This document shows, piece by piece, positions 1 to 8,267 of a DNA stretch of 64,000 nucleotides. This DNA is from Mycobacterium colombiense (GTDB lineage Bacteria; Actinomycetota; Actinomycetes; Mycobacteriales; Mycobacteriaceae). The first letter of the stretch is position 1. Each line of letters opens with the position of its first letter. The position numbers and the translations under genes were made by a program. The stretch is taken from positions 1 to 64,000 of the forward strand of contig NZ_LZSX01000035.1 of NCBI RefSeq assembly GCF_001665835.1. The letters are read 5' to 3'. The notes below the pieces were generated by a model. It ran no database searches. It was not told where the DNA came from and was given only the letters and a program-made list of their open reading frames with translations.

Positions 1-80
1 TCGCCGCGCTGGCGGTCGCCACTAGGTCGATGGTGGCGACCCGCTGCGCCCCGCTTCGCCGCGCTGGCGGTCGCCACTAG
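1..80. repeat. Dispersed palindromic intergenic repeat, one truncated and one full copy
   Basis: A truncated right end (1-25) is followed by a full 52-bp copy (29-80). Full copies run from GATGGTGGCGACCCGCT to TCGCCACTAG, so the ends are inverted repeats (TGGTGGCGA against TCGCCACTA). Related copies lie at 4873-4924 and 22538-22645. The last bases, CTAG followed by GCT, form a TAGGCT box just ahead of cysG. Confidence 0.85.
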
Positions 81-83
81 GCT
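78..83 (+). promoter_or_regulatory. Predicted -10 box of a leaderless cysG promoter
   Basis: TAGGCT fits the mycobacterial TANNNT -10 pattern and ends 6 nt before the GTG at 90, which leaves no room for a Shine-Dalgarno site. The TAG comes from the end of the intergenic repeat. No convincing -35 was seen. Confidence 0.4.
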
Positions 84-89
84 TGCCGG

Positions 90-1295
90 GTGACCGAGAG
101 CGCCTACCTCGCTGGGCTGCGGCTGGCCGGCAAAAAGGTCGTCGTGGTCGGCGGCGGCACCGTCGCCCAGCGCCGGCTGCCCTTGCTCATCGCCAGCGGC
201 GCCGACGTCCACGTCATCTCCCGCAGCGCCACCCGGTCGGTCGAGGCGATGACGGGAATTACCCTGGCATTGCGCGAATACCGCGACGGCGACCTCGACG
301 GAGCCTGGTACGCGATCGCGGCCACCGATGACGCGCAAGTCAACGAGGCGGTGGTCGCCGAGGCCGAAAGCCGCCGCATCTTCTGCGTCCGCGCCGACAT
401 CGCCGTCGAGGGGACCGCAGTCACCCCAGCGTCTTTCGACTACGCGGGGCTGTCCGTCGGGGTCCTGGCCGGCGGCGACCACCGCCGCTCGGCGGCGATC
501 CGCTCGGCCATCCGCGAGGCGCTGCAGACAAGACTCATCACACCCGACAGCCCGGTGAGCTCCGACGTCGTCAAGGGCGGCGTCGCGCTGGTCGGCGGCG
601 GGCCCGGTGACCCCGAACTGATCACCGTCCGCGGCCGGCGCCTGCTGGCCCAGGCCGACGTCGTGGTCGCCGACCGTCTCGCGCCACCGGAACTCCTCGC
701 CGAGCTGCCCCCGCACGTCGAAGTCATCGACGCCGCCAAGATCCCGTACGGGCGGGCCATGGCCCAGGACGCCATCAACGACGTCATGATCGAACGCGCC
801 CGCACCGGCAGCTTCGTGGTGCGTCTCAAAGGCGGCGACCCCTTCGTGTTCGCCCGCGGCTACGAAGAGGTGCTGGCGTGCGTCGAGGCCGGGGTACCCG
901 TGACGGTGGTGCCAGGTGTGACAAGTGCCATAGGAGTGCCCGCTTTGGCGGGCGTTCCGGTCACGCATCGGGCGATAAATCACGAGTTCGTGGTGGTCAG
1001 CGGCCATCTGCCACCCGGCCATCCCGAATCGTTAGTGAATTGGGATGCGCTGGCCGCAATGTCAGGCACGATTGTTTTGCTGATGGCGGTCGAACGCATC
1101 GAGCTTTTCGCTGAAGCATTGCTTAAAGGCGGCCGACCAGCGGACACCCCGGTGCTTGTGGTTCAGCACGGAACGACCGCCGCTCAACACACTTTGCGGG
1201 CTACCCTGGCCGACACGCCCGAAAAGATTCGCGCCGAGGGTATCCGACCTCCCGCGATCATCGTGATCGGCGCCGTGGCGGCCTTCGGGCTTTAA
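90..1295 (+). CDS. cysG: Siroheme synthase-type uroporphyrinogen-III C-methyltransferase (CysG, Rv2847c-like)
   Basis: A 401-residue two-part enzyme for siroheme, the cofactor of sulfite and nitrite reductases. The N-terminal Rossmann domain has a glycine-rich NAD site (VVVVGGGTVAQRR, about residues 17-29), as in precorrin-2 dehydrogenase/ferrochelatase. From about residue 165 the SAM-dependent methyltransferase domain begins with VALVGGGPGDPELITVRG and carries VRLKGGDPFVFARG further on. The GTG start is supported by homology to the family start and by the TAGGCT box 6 nt upstream. The gene is followed after 33 AT-richer bases by efpA, as in M. tuberculosis. The domain order is C-terminal methyltransferase, as in the E. 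coli enzyme. Confidence 0.93.
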   Translation: MTESAYLAGLRLAGKKVVVVGGGTVAQRRLPLLIASGADVHVISRSATRSVEAMTGITLALREYRDGDLDGAWYAIAATDDAQVNEAVVAEAESRRIFCVRADIAVEGTAVTPASFDYAGLSVGVLAGGDHRRSAAIRSAIREALQTRLITPDSPVSSDVVKGGVALVGGGPGDPELITVRGRRLLAQADVVVADRLAPPELLAELPPHVEVIDAAKIPYGRAMAQDAINDVMIERARTGSFVVRLKGGDPFVFARGYEEVLACVEAGVPVTVVPGVTSAIGVPALAGVPVTHRAINHEFVVVSGHLPPGHPESLVNWDALAAMSGTIVLLMAVERIELFAEALLKGGRPADTPVLVVQHGTTAAQHTLRATLADTPEKIRAEGIRPPAIIVIGAVAAFGL

Positions 1296-1328
1296 ACGGT
1301 TCTTAAGATTACTGTAAGGTAACCCTTT

Positions 1329-2945
1329 ATGACGGCTCTCAACGATGCAGAGCGCGCGGTGCAGAAACTGGCCTCGGCGCGCCCCGATCGTCCGGCCCCG
1401 GTGAGCACTGCGCTCCCGGCGGAGACCGCCTCCAAGCCCCCGGCGGAGACCGCCTTGAAGCGCATCAGCAAGTACTACCCGGCGTGGTTGCCCTCCCGGC
1501 GCTTCATCGCGGCCGTGATCGCGATCGGCGGTATGCAGCTGCTCGCGACCATGGACAGCACTGTCGCCATCGTCGCGCTCCCCAAGATCCAGAACGAGCT
1601 CAGCCTGTCCGACGCCGGGCGCAGCTGGGTCATCACCGCCTACGTGCTGACGTTTGGTGGCCTGATGCTGCTGGGCGGTCGCCTCGGCGACACCATCGGG
1701 CGCAAGCGCACCTTCATCGTCGGTGTCGCGCTGTTCACCATCTCGTCCGTGCTGTGCGCGGTCGCCTGGGACGAGGCCACCATGGTGATCGCCCGGCTGT
1801 CGCAGGGGGTCGGCTCGGCCATCGCCTCGCCGACCGGTCTGGCGCTGGTGGCGACCACCTTCCCCAAGGGGCCGGCCCGTAACTTCGCGACGGCGGTGTT
1901 CGCCGCGATGACGGCGGTCGGCTCAGTGATGGGCCTGGTGGTGGGCGGAGCGCTCACCGAGGTGTCGTGGCGGCTGGCGTTCCTGGTGAACGTGCCGATC
2001 GGCCTGGTGATGATTTACCTGGCCCGCACCGCGCTGCGGGAGACCAACCGCGAGCGGATGAAGCTCGACGCCACCGGCGCCATGCTCGCCACCCTGACCT
2101 GCACCGCGGCAGTGTTCGCCTTCTCGATGGGCCCGGAAAAGGGCTGGGTGTCGATCACCACCATCGGATCCGGCGTGGTCGCGCTGGGTGCCGCTCTCGC
2201 CTTCGTCATCGTGGAGCGCACCGCCGAGAACCCCGTCGTCCCGTTCGACCTGTTCCGCGACCGCAACCGGCTGGTCACTTTCACCGCCATCTTCCTGGCA
2301 GGCGGGCTCATGTTCAGCCTGACCGTGTGCATCGGCCTGTACGTGCAGGACATCCTCGGCTATAGCGCGCTGCACGCCGGGGTCGGCTTCATCCCGTTCG
2401 TCATCGCGATGGGAATCGGCCTCGGGGTCTCCTCACAGCTGGTCTCCCGGTTCTCGCCGCGGGTGCTGACCATCGGCGGCGGCATCCTGCTGTTCTGGGC
2501 GATGCTCTACGGCTGGGCGTTCATGCACCGCGGCGTCGCCTACTTCCCGAACCTGGTGCTGCCCATCGTGGTCGGCGGGATCGGCATCGGCATGGCCGTT
2601 GTCCCCCTGACGCTGTCGGCCATCGCCGGCGTGGGCTTCGATCAGATCGGTCCGGTGTCGGCCGTCACGCTGATGCTGCAGAGCCTGGGCGGGCCGCTGG
2701 TGCTGGCCGTCATCCAGGCGGTGATCACCTCGCGGACGCTGTATCTGGGCGGCACCACCGGCCCGGTGAAGTTCATGAACGACGCGCAGTTGTCCGCGCT
2801 GGACCACGGCTACACCTATGGGCTGCTGTGGGTGGCCGGCGTGGCCGTCCTCGTCGGCGGCGCGGCGCTGCTGATCGGCTACACCCCGGACCAGGTTGCG
2901 CACGCGCAAGAGGTCAAGGAAGCGATGGACGCCGGGGAGCTGTAG
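1329..2945 (+). CDS. efpA: MFS drug efflux transporter EfpA (Rv2846c-like)
   Basis: A 538-residue inner-membrane transporter of the 14-helix DHA2/QacA group. A hydrophilic N-terminal stretch of about 55 residues precedes the first membrane helix. The MFS motif A loop (GGRLGDTIGRKRTFIVG) is near residues 116-132, and LATMDSTVAIVALP is typical of helix 1 in the DHA2 group. EfpA is known as an essential, isoniazid-inducible transporter in M. tuberculosis; the substrate here is not shown by sequence. The ATG at 1329 follows a short AT-rich spacer. A stem-loop 20 nt after the stop (2966-2994) may end the transcript. Confidence 0.93.
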   Translation: MTALNDAERAVQKLASARPDRPAPVSTALPAETASKPPAETALKRISKYYPAWLPSRRFIAAVIAIGGMQLLATMDSTVAIVALPKIQNELSLSDAGRSWVITAYVLTFGGLMLLGGRLGDTIGRKRTFIVGVALFTISSVLCAVAWDEATMVIARLSQGVGSAIASPTGLALVATTFPKGPARNFATAVFAAMTAVGSVMGLVVGGALTEVSWRLAFLVNVPIGLVMIYLARTALRETNRERMKLDATGAMLATLTCTAAVFAFSMGPEKGWVSITTIGSGVVALGAALAFVIVERTAENPVVPFDLFRDRNRLVTFTAIFLAGGLMFSLTVCIGLYVQDILGYSALHAGVGFIPFVIAMGIGLGVSSQLVSRFSPRVLTIGGGILLFWAMLYGWAFMHRGVAYFPNLVLPIVVGGIGIGMAVVPLTLSAIAGVGFDQIGPVSAVTLMLQSLGGPLVLAVIQAVITSRTLYLGGTTGPVKFMNDAQLSALDHGYTYGLLWVAGVAVLVGGAALLIGYTPDQVAHAQEVKEAMDAGEL

Positions 2946-2965
2946 CTCACCGCAGACCCCTTGAC

Positions 2966-2994
2966 GGTCACCGCTGCGCCCAATGGCGGTGACC
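2966..2994 (+). terminator. Stem-loop between efpA and proS
   Basis: GGTCACCGC (2966-2974) pairs perfectly with GCGGTGACC (2986-2994) across an 11-nt loop. No T-tract follows, so this is a U-less terminator-like hairpin at most. Confidence 0.4.
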
Positions 2995-3086
2995 TGCCGC
3001 GCCCAACTTCGTTGCGCTGTGCTCAATTGCCCGGCTCCTCCGCGGCCCCGTGTGGGCCGCATCGTCGCCGAGCGCCCAGTCACCGC

Positions 3087-3092
3087 TAGGCT
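3087..3092 (+). promoter_or_regulatory. Predicted -10 box of a leaderless proS promoter
   Basis: TAGGCT lies 8 nt before the GTG at 3101. The preceding CACCGCTAGG resembles the right end of the intergenic repeat, so this -10 may come from a decayed copy. Confidence 0.35.
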
Positions 3093-3100
3093 GGCCCGCT

Positions 3101-4858
3101 GTGATCACCCGGATGTCCCAGTTGTTTTTGCGCACCTTGCGCGACGATCCCGCCGACGCCGAAGTCGCCAGCCACAAGCTGTTGATCCGGGCCGGCTACA
3201 TCCGGCCCGTCGCGCCGGGGCTGTACAGCTGGCTGCCGCTGGGATTGCGGGTGCTGCGCCGCATCGAACGCATCGTCCGCGAGGAGATGAACGCCATTGG
3301 CGGGCAAGAGATCTTGTTCCCCGCGTTGCTCCCGCGCGCACCGTACGAGACGACTAACCGGTGGACCGAATACGGCGACTCGGTGTTTCGGCTGCAGGAC
3401 CGCCGCGGCAACGACTACCTGCTGGGCCCCACCCACGAAGAACTGTTCACCCTGACCGTCAAAGGCGAATACAGCTCGTACAAGGACTTTCCGGTCCTGC
3501 TGTATCAGATCCAGAACAAATACCGTGACGAGGCGCGGCCCCGCGCCGGCATCCTGCGCGTGCGGGAGTTCCTGATGAAGGACTCCTACTCGTTCGACAT
3601 CGACGACGCCGGACTCAAGGCCGCCTACCACGCGCACCGCGAGGCCTATCAGCGCATCTTCTCGCGCCTGCAGGTGCGTTACGTCATCGTCTCCGCGGTG
3701 TCGGGCGCCATGGGCGGCAGCGCCTCCGAGGAGTTCCTGGCCGAGAGCGTGGTCGGCGAGGACACCTTCGTGCGGTGCCTGGAATCCGGCTACGCGGCCA
3801 ACGTCGAAGCCGTCGTCACCGCCCGCCCAGAACCGAAGCCCGCGGAAGTTGTGGCCGGGCTGCCCGAGGCGGTGGTTCACGACACCGGCGACACCCCGAC
3901 CATCACCACCCTGGTGGACTGGGCCAACCAGGCGGACCTGGGCCGCACCGTCACCGCGGCCGACACGTTGAAGAACGTGCTGCTCAAGGTGCGCCAGCCC
4001 GGCGGGGAGTGGGAGCTGCTGGCCATCGGGGTGCCGGGGGACCGGGAGGTCGACGACAAACGGCTGGGCGCGGCGCTGGAACCGGCCGAATACGCCCTGC
4101 TCGATGACGTCGACTTCGCCAAGTACCCCTTCCTGGTGAAGGGGTATATCGGACCGAAAGCGTTGCAGGGCAACGGTGTTCGCTACCTGGTCGATCCGCG
4201 GGTGGTGGACGGCACCAGCTGGATCACCGGGGCCGACGAGCCAGGGCGGCACGTCGTCGGGCTGGTCGCCGGCCGGGACTTCACCGCCGACGGCACCATC
4301 GAGGCCGCCGAGGTGCGCGACGGTGACCCCTCACCGGATGGCGCGGGCCCGCTGGTCTCGGCGCGCGGTATCGAGGTCGCGCACATCTTCCAGCTCGGCC
4401 GCAAATACACCGACGCCTTCACCGTCGACGTGCTGGGCGAGGACGGCAAGCCGGTGCGCCTGACCATGGGCTCCTACGGCCTCGGGGTGTCGCGGATGGT
4501 GGCCGTCATCGCCGAGCAGCACCACGACGAGCTCGGGCTGCGCTGGCCGTCCGCGGTCGCGCCGTTCGACGTCCATCTGGTGATCGCCAACAAAGACGCG
4601 GAAGCTCGCACCGGAGCCACGGACCTGGCCGGCGAGCTGGATCGGCTGGGCGTCGAGGTGCTGCTCGACGACCGTCAGGCCTCACCCGGCGTGAAGTTCA
4701 AGGACGCCGAGCTGCTCGGCGTGCCCTGGATCGTCGTGGTGGGACGGGGCTGGGCGGACGGCGTGGTAGAGCTGCGCGACCGCTTCGGCGGCCAAACCCG
4801 AGAACTGGGGACCGGGCCGTCGCTGGCGACCGACATCGCGGCCGCCCTGCACGCCTGA
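3101..4858 (+). CDS. proS: Prolyl-tRNA synthetase (ProS, Rv2845c-like)
   Basis: Charges tRNA-Pro with proline in the cytoplasm. The 585 residues match the bacterial-type enzyme with an inserted editing domain (about residues 220-400) between class II motifs 2 and 3. Motif 2 is seen in [17 protein letters not shown] (near 141) and motif 3 in [16 protein letters not shown] (near 456). The frame stays open 17 codons upstream, but the GTG at 3101, giving [17 protein letters not shown], matches the conserved family start and sits 8 nt after a TAGGCT box. The gene ends just before an intergenic repeat copy and is convergent with the ferritin-like gene. Confidence 0.95.
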   Translation: MITRMSQLFLRTLRDDPADAEVASHKLLIRAGYIRPVAPGLYSWLPLGLRVLRRIERIVREEMNAIGGQEILFPALLPRAPYETTNRWTEYGDSVFRLQDRRGNDYLLGPTHEELFTLTVKGEYSSYKDFPVLLYQIQNKYRDEARPRAGILRVREFLMKDSYSFDIDDAGLKAAYHAHREAYQRIFSRLQVRYVIVSAVSGAMGGSASEEFLAESVVGEDTFVRCLESGYAANVEAVVTARPEPKPAEVVAGLPEAVVHDTGDTPTITTLVDWANQADLGRTVTAADTLKNVLLKVRQPGGEWELLAIGVPGDREVDDKRLGAALEPAEYALLDDVDFAKYPFLVKGYIGPKALQGNGVRYLVDPRVVDGTSWITGADEPGRHVVGLVAGRDFTADGTIEAAEVRDGDPSPDGAGPLVSARGIEVAHIFQLGRKYTDAFTVDVLGEDGKPVRLTMGSYGLGVSRMVAVIAEQHHDELGLRWPSAVAPFDVHLVIANKDAEARTGATDLAGELDRLGVEVLLDDRQASPGVKFKDAELLGVPWIVVVGRGWADGVVELRDRFGGQTRELGTGPSLATDIAAALHA

Positions 4859-4872
4859 TAGCGGCTAGTCCC

Positions 4873-4924
4873 GATGGTGGCGACCCGCTTCGCCCGGCTC
4901 CGCCGCGCTCGCGATCGCCACTAG
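4873..4924. repeat. Dispersed palindromic intergenic repeat (copy 3)
   Basis: A full 52-bp copy between the convergent proS and ferritin-like genes, starting GATGGTGGCGACCCGCTTCG and ending TCGCCACTAG. The CTAG at its right end contains the stop codon of the minus-strand gene at 4921. Confidence 0.85.
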
Positions 4925-5367
4925 TCGTTGCCGCCGGGGAAGCTCGTCGTGATGGGCCAGGCACCCAGCACCCGGCTCCACCGGGCGGCCATCACCGCGC
5001 TCTGAACCAGCGCCGTCGAGGCGAACGCGCGGTCCGCGCCCGTCTCCGCGTGCTCGGCGACCACGCGCCACGCGCCCGCGCCGTCGTTCTCCATCCGCGC
5101 GGCCAGCCGTGCGGCGTCGGCCGGGCCGCCGACCACCATGGGCAGCTGGTAGCCGGCCGCGGCGACCGGGGCGGTCACCTTGCGCGCGGTCAGCATCGCG
5201 ATGACGTCGTCGCGGCGCTGGCGATGCTGTCCGAGCGCCTCCACCACCATGTCGTTCACGCTGGGTGGCGACAGCGCGGACACGATGCCGTAGCCGTAGA
5301 TCGTCGAGTGCTCGATGGCCAGCGCGTCGCACAGCGCCTGGTTGTCGGCTTCCTTGCCGGAGGTCAT
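4921..5367 (-). CDS. Ferritin-like domain protein (DUF4439, Rv2844-like)
   Basis: A 148-residue, alanine-rich, mostly helical protein. EHSTIYGYG, followed by helices rich in Ala, His and Glu ([24 protein letters not shown]), resembles the DUF4439 ferritin-like family of actinobacteria. Whether it binds metal is not shown. Its ATG overlaps the stop of the upstream lipoprotein gene by 4 nt (ATGA), so the two are probably translationally coupled and act together. The TAG stop is provided by the palindromic repeat. Confidence 0.75.
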   Translation of the reverse strand: MTSGKEADNQALCDALAIEHSTIYGYGIVSALSPPSVNDMVVEALGQHRQRRDDVIAMLTARKVTAPVAAAGYQLPMVVGGPADAARLAARMENDGAGAWRVVAEHAETGADRAFASTALVQSAVMAARWSRVLGAWPITTSFPGGND

Positions 5368-5894
5368 ATCGACGGACCCCCGGGCACCAGCGCAACCGTG
5401 TACGACGCCGTACAGGACGCCGCGATCGAGGCGAGCAGCCCCGCCCGGTAACCCGATTCGGTGCCTACCAGCCGGCTCGCGCTGTCGGCCGAGGCGCGCA
5501 AGGCATCGATCACGTCGGACACCGGCGGCGGGGGCGGGGGCGGCCCGGCCGGCTGGGCCTGGCTCGGGCTGGGCGCTTCGCTCGTGGACGACGTGGCGAG
5601 CTTGCCGGCCGCGCGCGAGATCTCCGCGGACAGCGCGCGGGCGTGTGCGGCGCGCTGGCTGGCCACCACGGTCAGTGCGGCGGCGACCTGCGGTGGGTTC
5701 CCGATGGCCGCGGCGGCGGCACCCGCCAGCGTGCTGTCGTGCCGCGCCTGATCCAAGGGCCCCAGCAGCTGCTCGACGGTCGGGGGCTTGGGCGCGGGCT
5801 TGCCACAGGCGGTCACGACCGCGCCGAGCGCAGCGAAAGCCACACCCCCGGCGAGGACATCTCGCCTGTTGACGAACGGAACTGCGCTAGCCAC
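5364..5894 (-). CDS. Alanine-rich lipoprotein with Tat-like signal (Rv2843-like)
   Basis: A 176-residue exported protein. The N-terminus carries a twin-arginine-like sequence (NRRDVLAGG), a hydrophobic stretch and a lipobox ending at Cys30 (AVVTAC), so export and lipid anchoring at the membrane are likely. The mature part ([36 protein letters not shown]) looks ferritin-like and helical, with a Pro-rich linker in the middle. It is the first gene of a two-gene unit with the DUF4439 gene and diverges from rimP. The function is unknown. Confidence 0.72.
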   Translation of the reverse strand: MASAVPFVNRRDVLAGGVAFAALGAVVTACGKPAPKPPTVEQLLGPLDQARHDSTLAGAAAAAIGNPPQVAAALTVVASQRAAHARALSAEISRAAGKLATSSTSEAPSPSQAQPAGPPPPPPPVSDVIDALRASADSASRLVGTESGYRAGLLASIAASCTASYTVALVPGGPSI

Positions 5895-6005
5895 AAGGAC
5901 ATCCTGCCATCGGCGCCGATGCGGGCACGATGCCAGGACGCGATCACGCCGTCATATGCAATTCCTGGCGTATCGTGGATAGCTGGTTCTCGCAGAGGGC
6001 AGCCA

Positions 6006-6022
6006 CCGACAGCAACTGTCGG
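6006..6022. other. Short perfect hairpin in the rimP upstream region
   Basis: CCGACAG (6006-6012) and CTGTCGG (6016-6022) form a 7-bp stem with a 3-nt loop. It lies about 100 nt before rimP, in the 228-bp divergent region. It could be part of the rimP-nusA leader or an operator; nothing else supports either reading. Confidence 0.3.
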
Positions 6023-6122
6023 CGCGGATGTTCCTCAGCCGGGACACCGGAAGTCGCCTGCGAAGCCATCGGGGCGCCGACATCCGCCAGATGACCGGAC
6101 AACTCAAGATGAGGAGCTCGCC

Positions 6123-6656
6123 GTGACCACCGGGCTACCGTCGCAGACGCAGGTGATCGAGCTACTCGGTGGAGAGTTTGCGCGCGCCGGATTCGAGATC
6201 GAAGACGTGGTCATCGACACCCGGACCCGCCCGCCGCGAATCCTGGTGATCGCCGACGGCGATAACGGCCTCGATCTGGACACCGCGGCCACCCTGTCCC
6301 GCTCGGCATCGGCATTGCTCGACGGCATGGACACCCTCGACGACCATTACGTGCTCGAGGTTTCCTCGCCCGGCGTCGACCGCCCGCTGACCGGCGCGAA
6401 GCACTTCCGTCGGGCCCGCGGCCGCAAGGTCGACGTCGTCCTGTCGGACGGATCGACGCTGACCGGCCGGGTCGGTGAGACGACCGACGACGCAGTCGCG
6501 CTGGTGGTCCGCGCCGGCCGGGACTGGGCGGTGCGCGAGATCCCACTCGGTGACATCGCGAAAGCGGTTGTCCAGGTGGAGTTTTCGCCCCCTAGCCAAG
6601 CGGAGCTGGAACTGGCGAGTATGGGTCAGGCCCGGAGGACGGAGACCGGAGCATGA
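6123..6656 (+). CDS. rimP: Ribosome maturation factor RimP (Rv2842c-like)
   Basis: A 177-residue 30S assembly factor and first gene of the nusA-infB operon. The core [19 protein letters not shown] and the conserved [14 protein letters not shown] motif are characteristic; the C-terminal SH3-like domain includes [15 protein letters not shown]. The frame is open far upstream, but the GTG at 6123 has a GAGGAG ribosome binding site 6 nt ahead (6111-6116) and matches the family start. Confidence 0.92.
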   Translation: MTTGLPSQTQVIELLGGEFARAGFEIEDVVIDTRTRPPRILVIADGDNGLDLDTAATLSRSASALLDGMDTLDDHYVLEVSSPGVDRPLTGAKHFRRARGRKVDVVLSDGSTLTGRVGETTDDAVALVVRAGRDWAVREIPLGDIAKAVVQVEFSPPSQAELELASMGQARRTETGA

Positions 6657-6667
6657 ACCGCGCCAGT

Positions 6668-6696
6668 GACGATGCAGAGCGTAGCGATGAGGAGGA
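6668..6696 (+). promoter_or_regulatory. Recurring leader motif carrying the nusA ribosome binding site
   Basis: The run GACGATGCAGAGCGTAGCG, followed by ATGAGGAGGAG, ends about 10 nt before the nusA ATG. A close copy (11045-11072) stands before rbfA. The GAGGAGGAG part is a strong Shine-Dalgarno site; the conserved upstream 18 nt is unexplained. Confidence 0.5.
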
Positions 6697-6705
6697 GCGG
6701 CGCAG

Positions 6706-7761
6706 ATGAATATCGACATGGCCGCACTGCACGCCATCGAGGTGGATCGCGGCATCTCGGTCAACGAGCTGCTCGAGACGATCAAGTCGGCGCTGCTCAC
6801 CGCCTACCGGCACACCGAAGGCCACCAGAACGACGCGCGGATCGAGATCGACCGCAAGACCGGTGTCGTGCGGGTGATGGCCCGGGAGACCGACGAAGAC
6901 GACAACGTCATCAGTGAATGGGATGACACCCCCGAGGGTTTCGGCCGCATCGCCGCCACCACCGCGCGCCAGGTCATGCTGCAGCGCTTCCGGGACGCCG
7001 AAAACGAGCGGACCTACGGCGAGTTCTCCACCCGCGAGGGGGAGATCGTGGCGGGCGTCATCCAGCGGGACAGCCGGGCCAACGCCCGGGGGCTGGTCGT
7101 GGTCCGGATGGGCACCGAAACGAAGGCCTCCGAGGGCGTGATCCCGGCGGCCGAGCAGGTTCCCGGCGAAAGCTACGAGCACGGCAACCGCGTGCGGTGC
7201 TACGTGATCGGGGTGACCCGCGGCGCCCGGGAACCGCTGATCACCCTGTCCAGGACCCACCCCAACCTGGTCCGCAAGTTGTTCTCGCTGGAAGTCCCCG
7301 AGATCGCCGACGAATCGGTGGAGATCGTGGCCGTGGCCCGGGAGGCGGGCCATCGGTCCAAGATCGCGGTGAAGTCCAACCTGCCCGGCCTGAACGCGAA
7401 AGGCGCCTGCATCGGCCCGATGGGGCAGCGGGTCCGCAACGTGATGAGCGAGCTCTCCGGCGAGAAAATCGACATCATCGACTACGACGAGGACCCCGCG
7501 CGCTTCGTCGCCAATGCGCTGTCACCGGCCAAGGTGGTGTCGGTCTCGATCATCGACCAGGCGGCCCGCGCCGCCCGGGTGGTGGTGCCCGATTTCCAGT
7601 TGTCGCTGGCCATCGGCAAGGAGGGCCAGAACGCGCGCCTGGCCGCCCGGCTCACCGGGTGGCGCATCGACATCCGCGGGGACTCGCCCGGCGGCTCCGG
7701 TGGGCATTCGGAGAGCCAGTCCGAACACGGCGCCAGCCACGGAATGGCCCACGACCGGTAG
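6706..7761 (+). CDS. nusA: Transcription termination/antitermination factor NusA (Rv2841c-like)
   Basis: A 351-residue RNA polymerase-associated factor acting in pausing, termination and rRNA antitermination. Domains in order: N-terminal RNAP-binding domain (1 to about 105), S1 domain ([19 protein letters not shown]), and KH1 and KH2 ([38 protein letters not shown]). The acidic C-terminal repeats of E. coli NusA are absent, as usual in actinobacteria. The start is set by a strong GAGGAGGAG site. It is the second gene of the rimP-nusA-ylxR-infB unit. Confidence 0.95.
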   Translation: MNIDMAALHAIEVDRGISVNELLETIKSALLTAYRHTEGHQNDARIEIDRKTGVVRVMARETDEDDNVISEWDDTPEGFGRIAATTARQVMLQRFRDAENERTYGEFSTREGEIVAGVIQRDSRANARGLVVVRMGTETKASEGVIPAAEQVPGESYEHGNRVRCYVIGVTRGAREPLITLSRTHPNLVRKLFSLEVPEIADESVEIVAVAREAGHRSKIAVKSNLPGLNAKGACIGPMGQRVRNVMSELSGEKIDIIDYDEDPARFVANALSPAKVVSVSIIDQAARAARVVVPDFQLSLAIGKEGQNARLAARLTGWRIDIRGDSPGGSGGHSESQSEHGASHGMAHDR

Positions 7762-7820
7762 CGCCACCCGCGCATCCTCGGGTGGTTCTGACCATCTATT
7801 CGGTGACGCTAGACTGAGCC

Positions 7821-8192
7821 GTGATCCAGCACGAACTTTCGGCTCCCGAAACCAGAGGGTCGCACCGTCATGCGGGTGGGCCCGTACGGACATGTGTCGG
7901 GTGCCGAAAGCGAGAGCTGGCCGTCGAGCTGCTTCGAGTGGTGGCTGTGCCGAACGGGAACGGCGAATTCGCCGTGATCGTTGACACAGGCAAAAGCCTG
8001 CCGGGGCGGGGTGCATGGCTGCATCCCGGGCCGCAGTGCGCGCAACAGGCGATCCGGCGGCGGGCTTTCACCAAAGCGCTGCGCATCACCGGTTCACCGG
8101 ACCCATCCGCGGTGATCGAGCACGTAGAGTCTCTCTGTGCGCCCGAGCGCCCGGCAACAGAACAGGTAGCAAAGAACATGAGCACACCGTGA
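7821..8192 (+). CDS. ylxR: YlxR/DUF448 family RNA-binding protein (Rv2840c-like)
   Basis: A 123-residue small basic protein with the family signature [10 protein letters not shown] near the N-terminus and [12 protein letters not shown] further on. YlxR proteins are found between nusA and infB across bacteria and bind RNA or modulate RNase P. The GTG at 7821 lies 5 nt after a TAGACT box (7810-7815), so an internal leaderless promoter is possible. The first 24 residues before the signature are longer than usual, so a later start cannot be excluded. Confidence 0.85.
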   Translation: MIQHELSAPETRGSHRHAGGPVRTCVGCRKRELAVELLRVVAVPNGNGEFAVIVDTGKSLPGRGAWLHPGPQCAQQAIRRRAFTKALRITGSPDPSAVIEHVESLCAPERPATEQVAKNMSTP

Positions 8193-8267
8193 AGTCCCGA
8201 TGACAATGCGTCATAGCTAAACCCGAGGCGCGGCCCCACGACTGTCGCCTCATAGACAGGAGATGTA

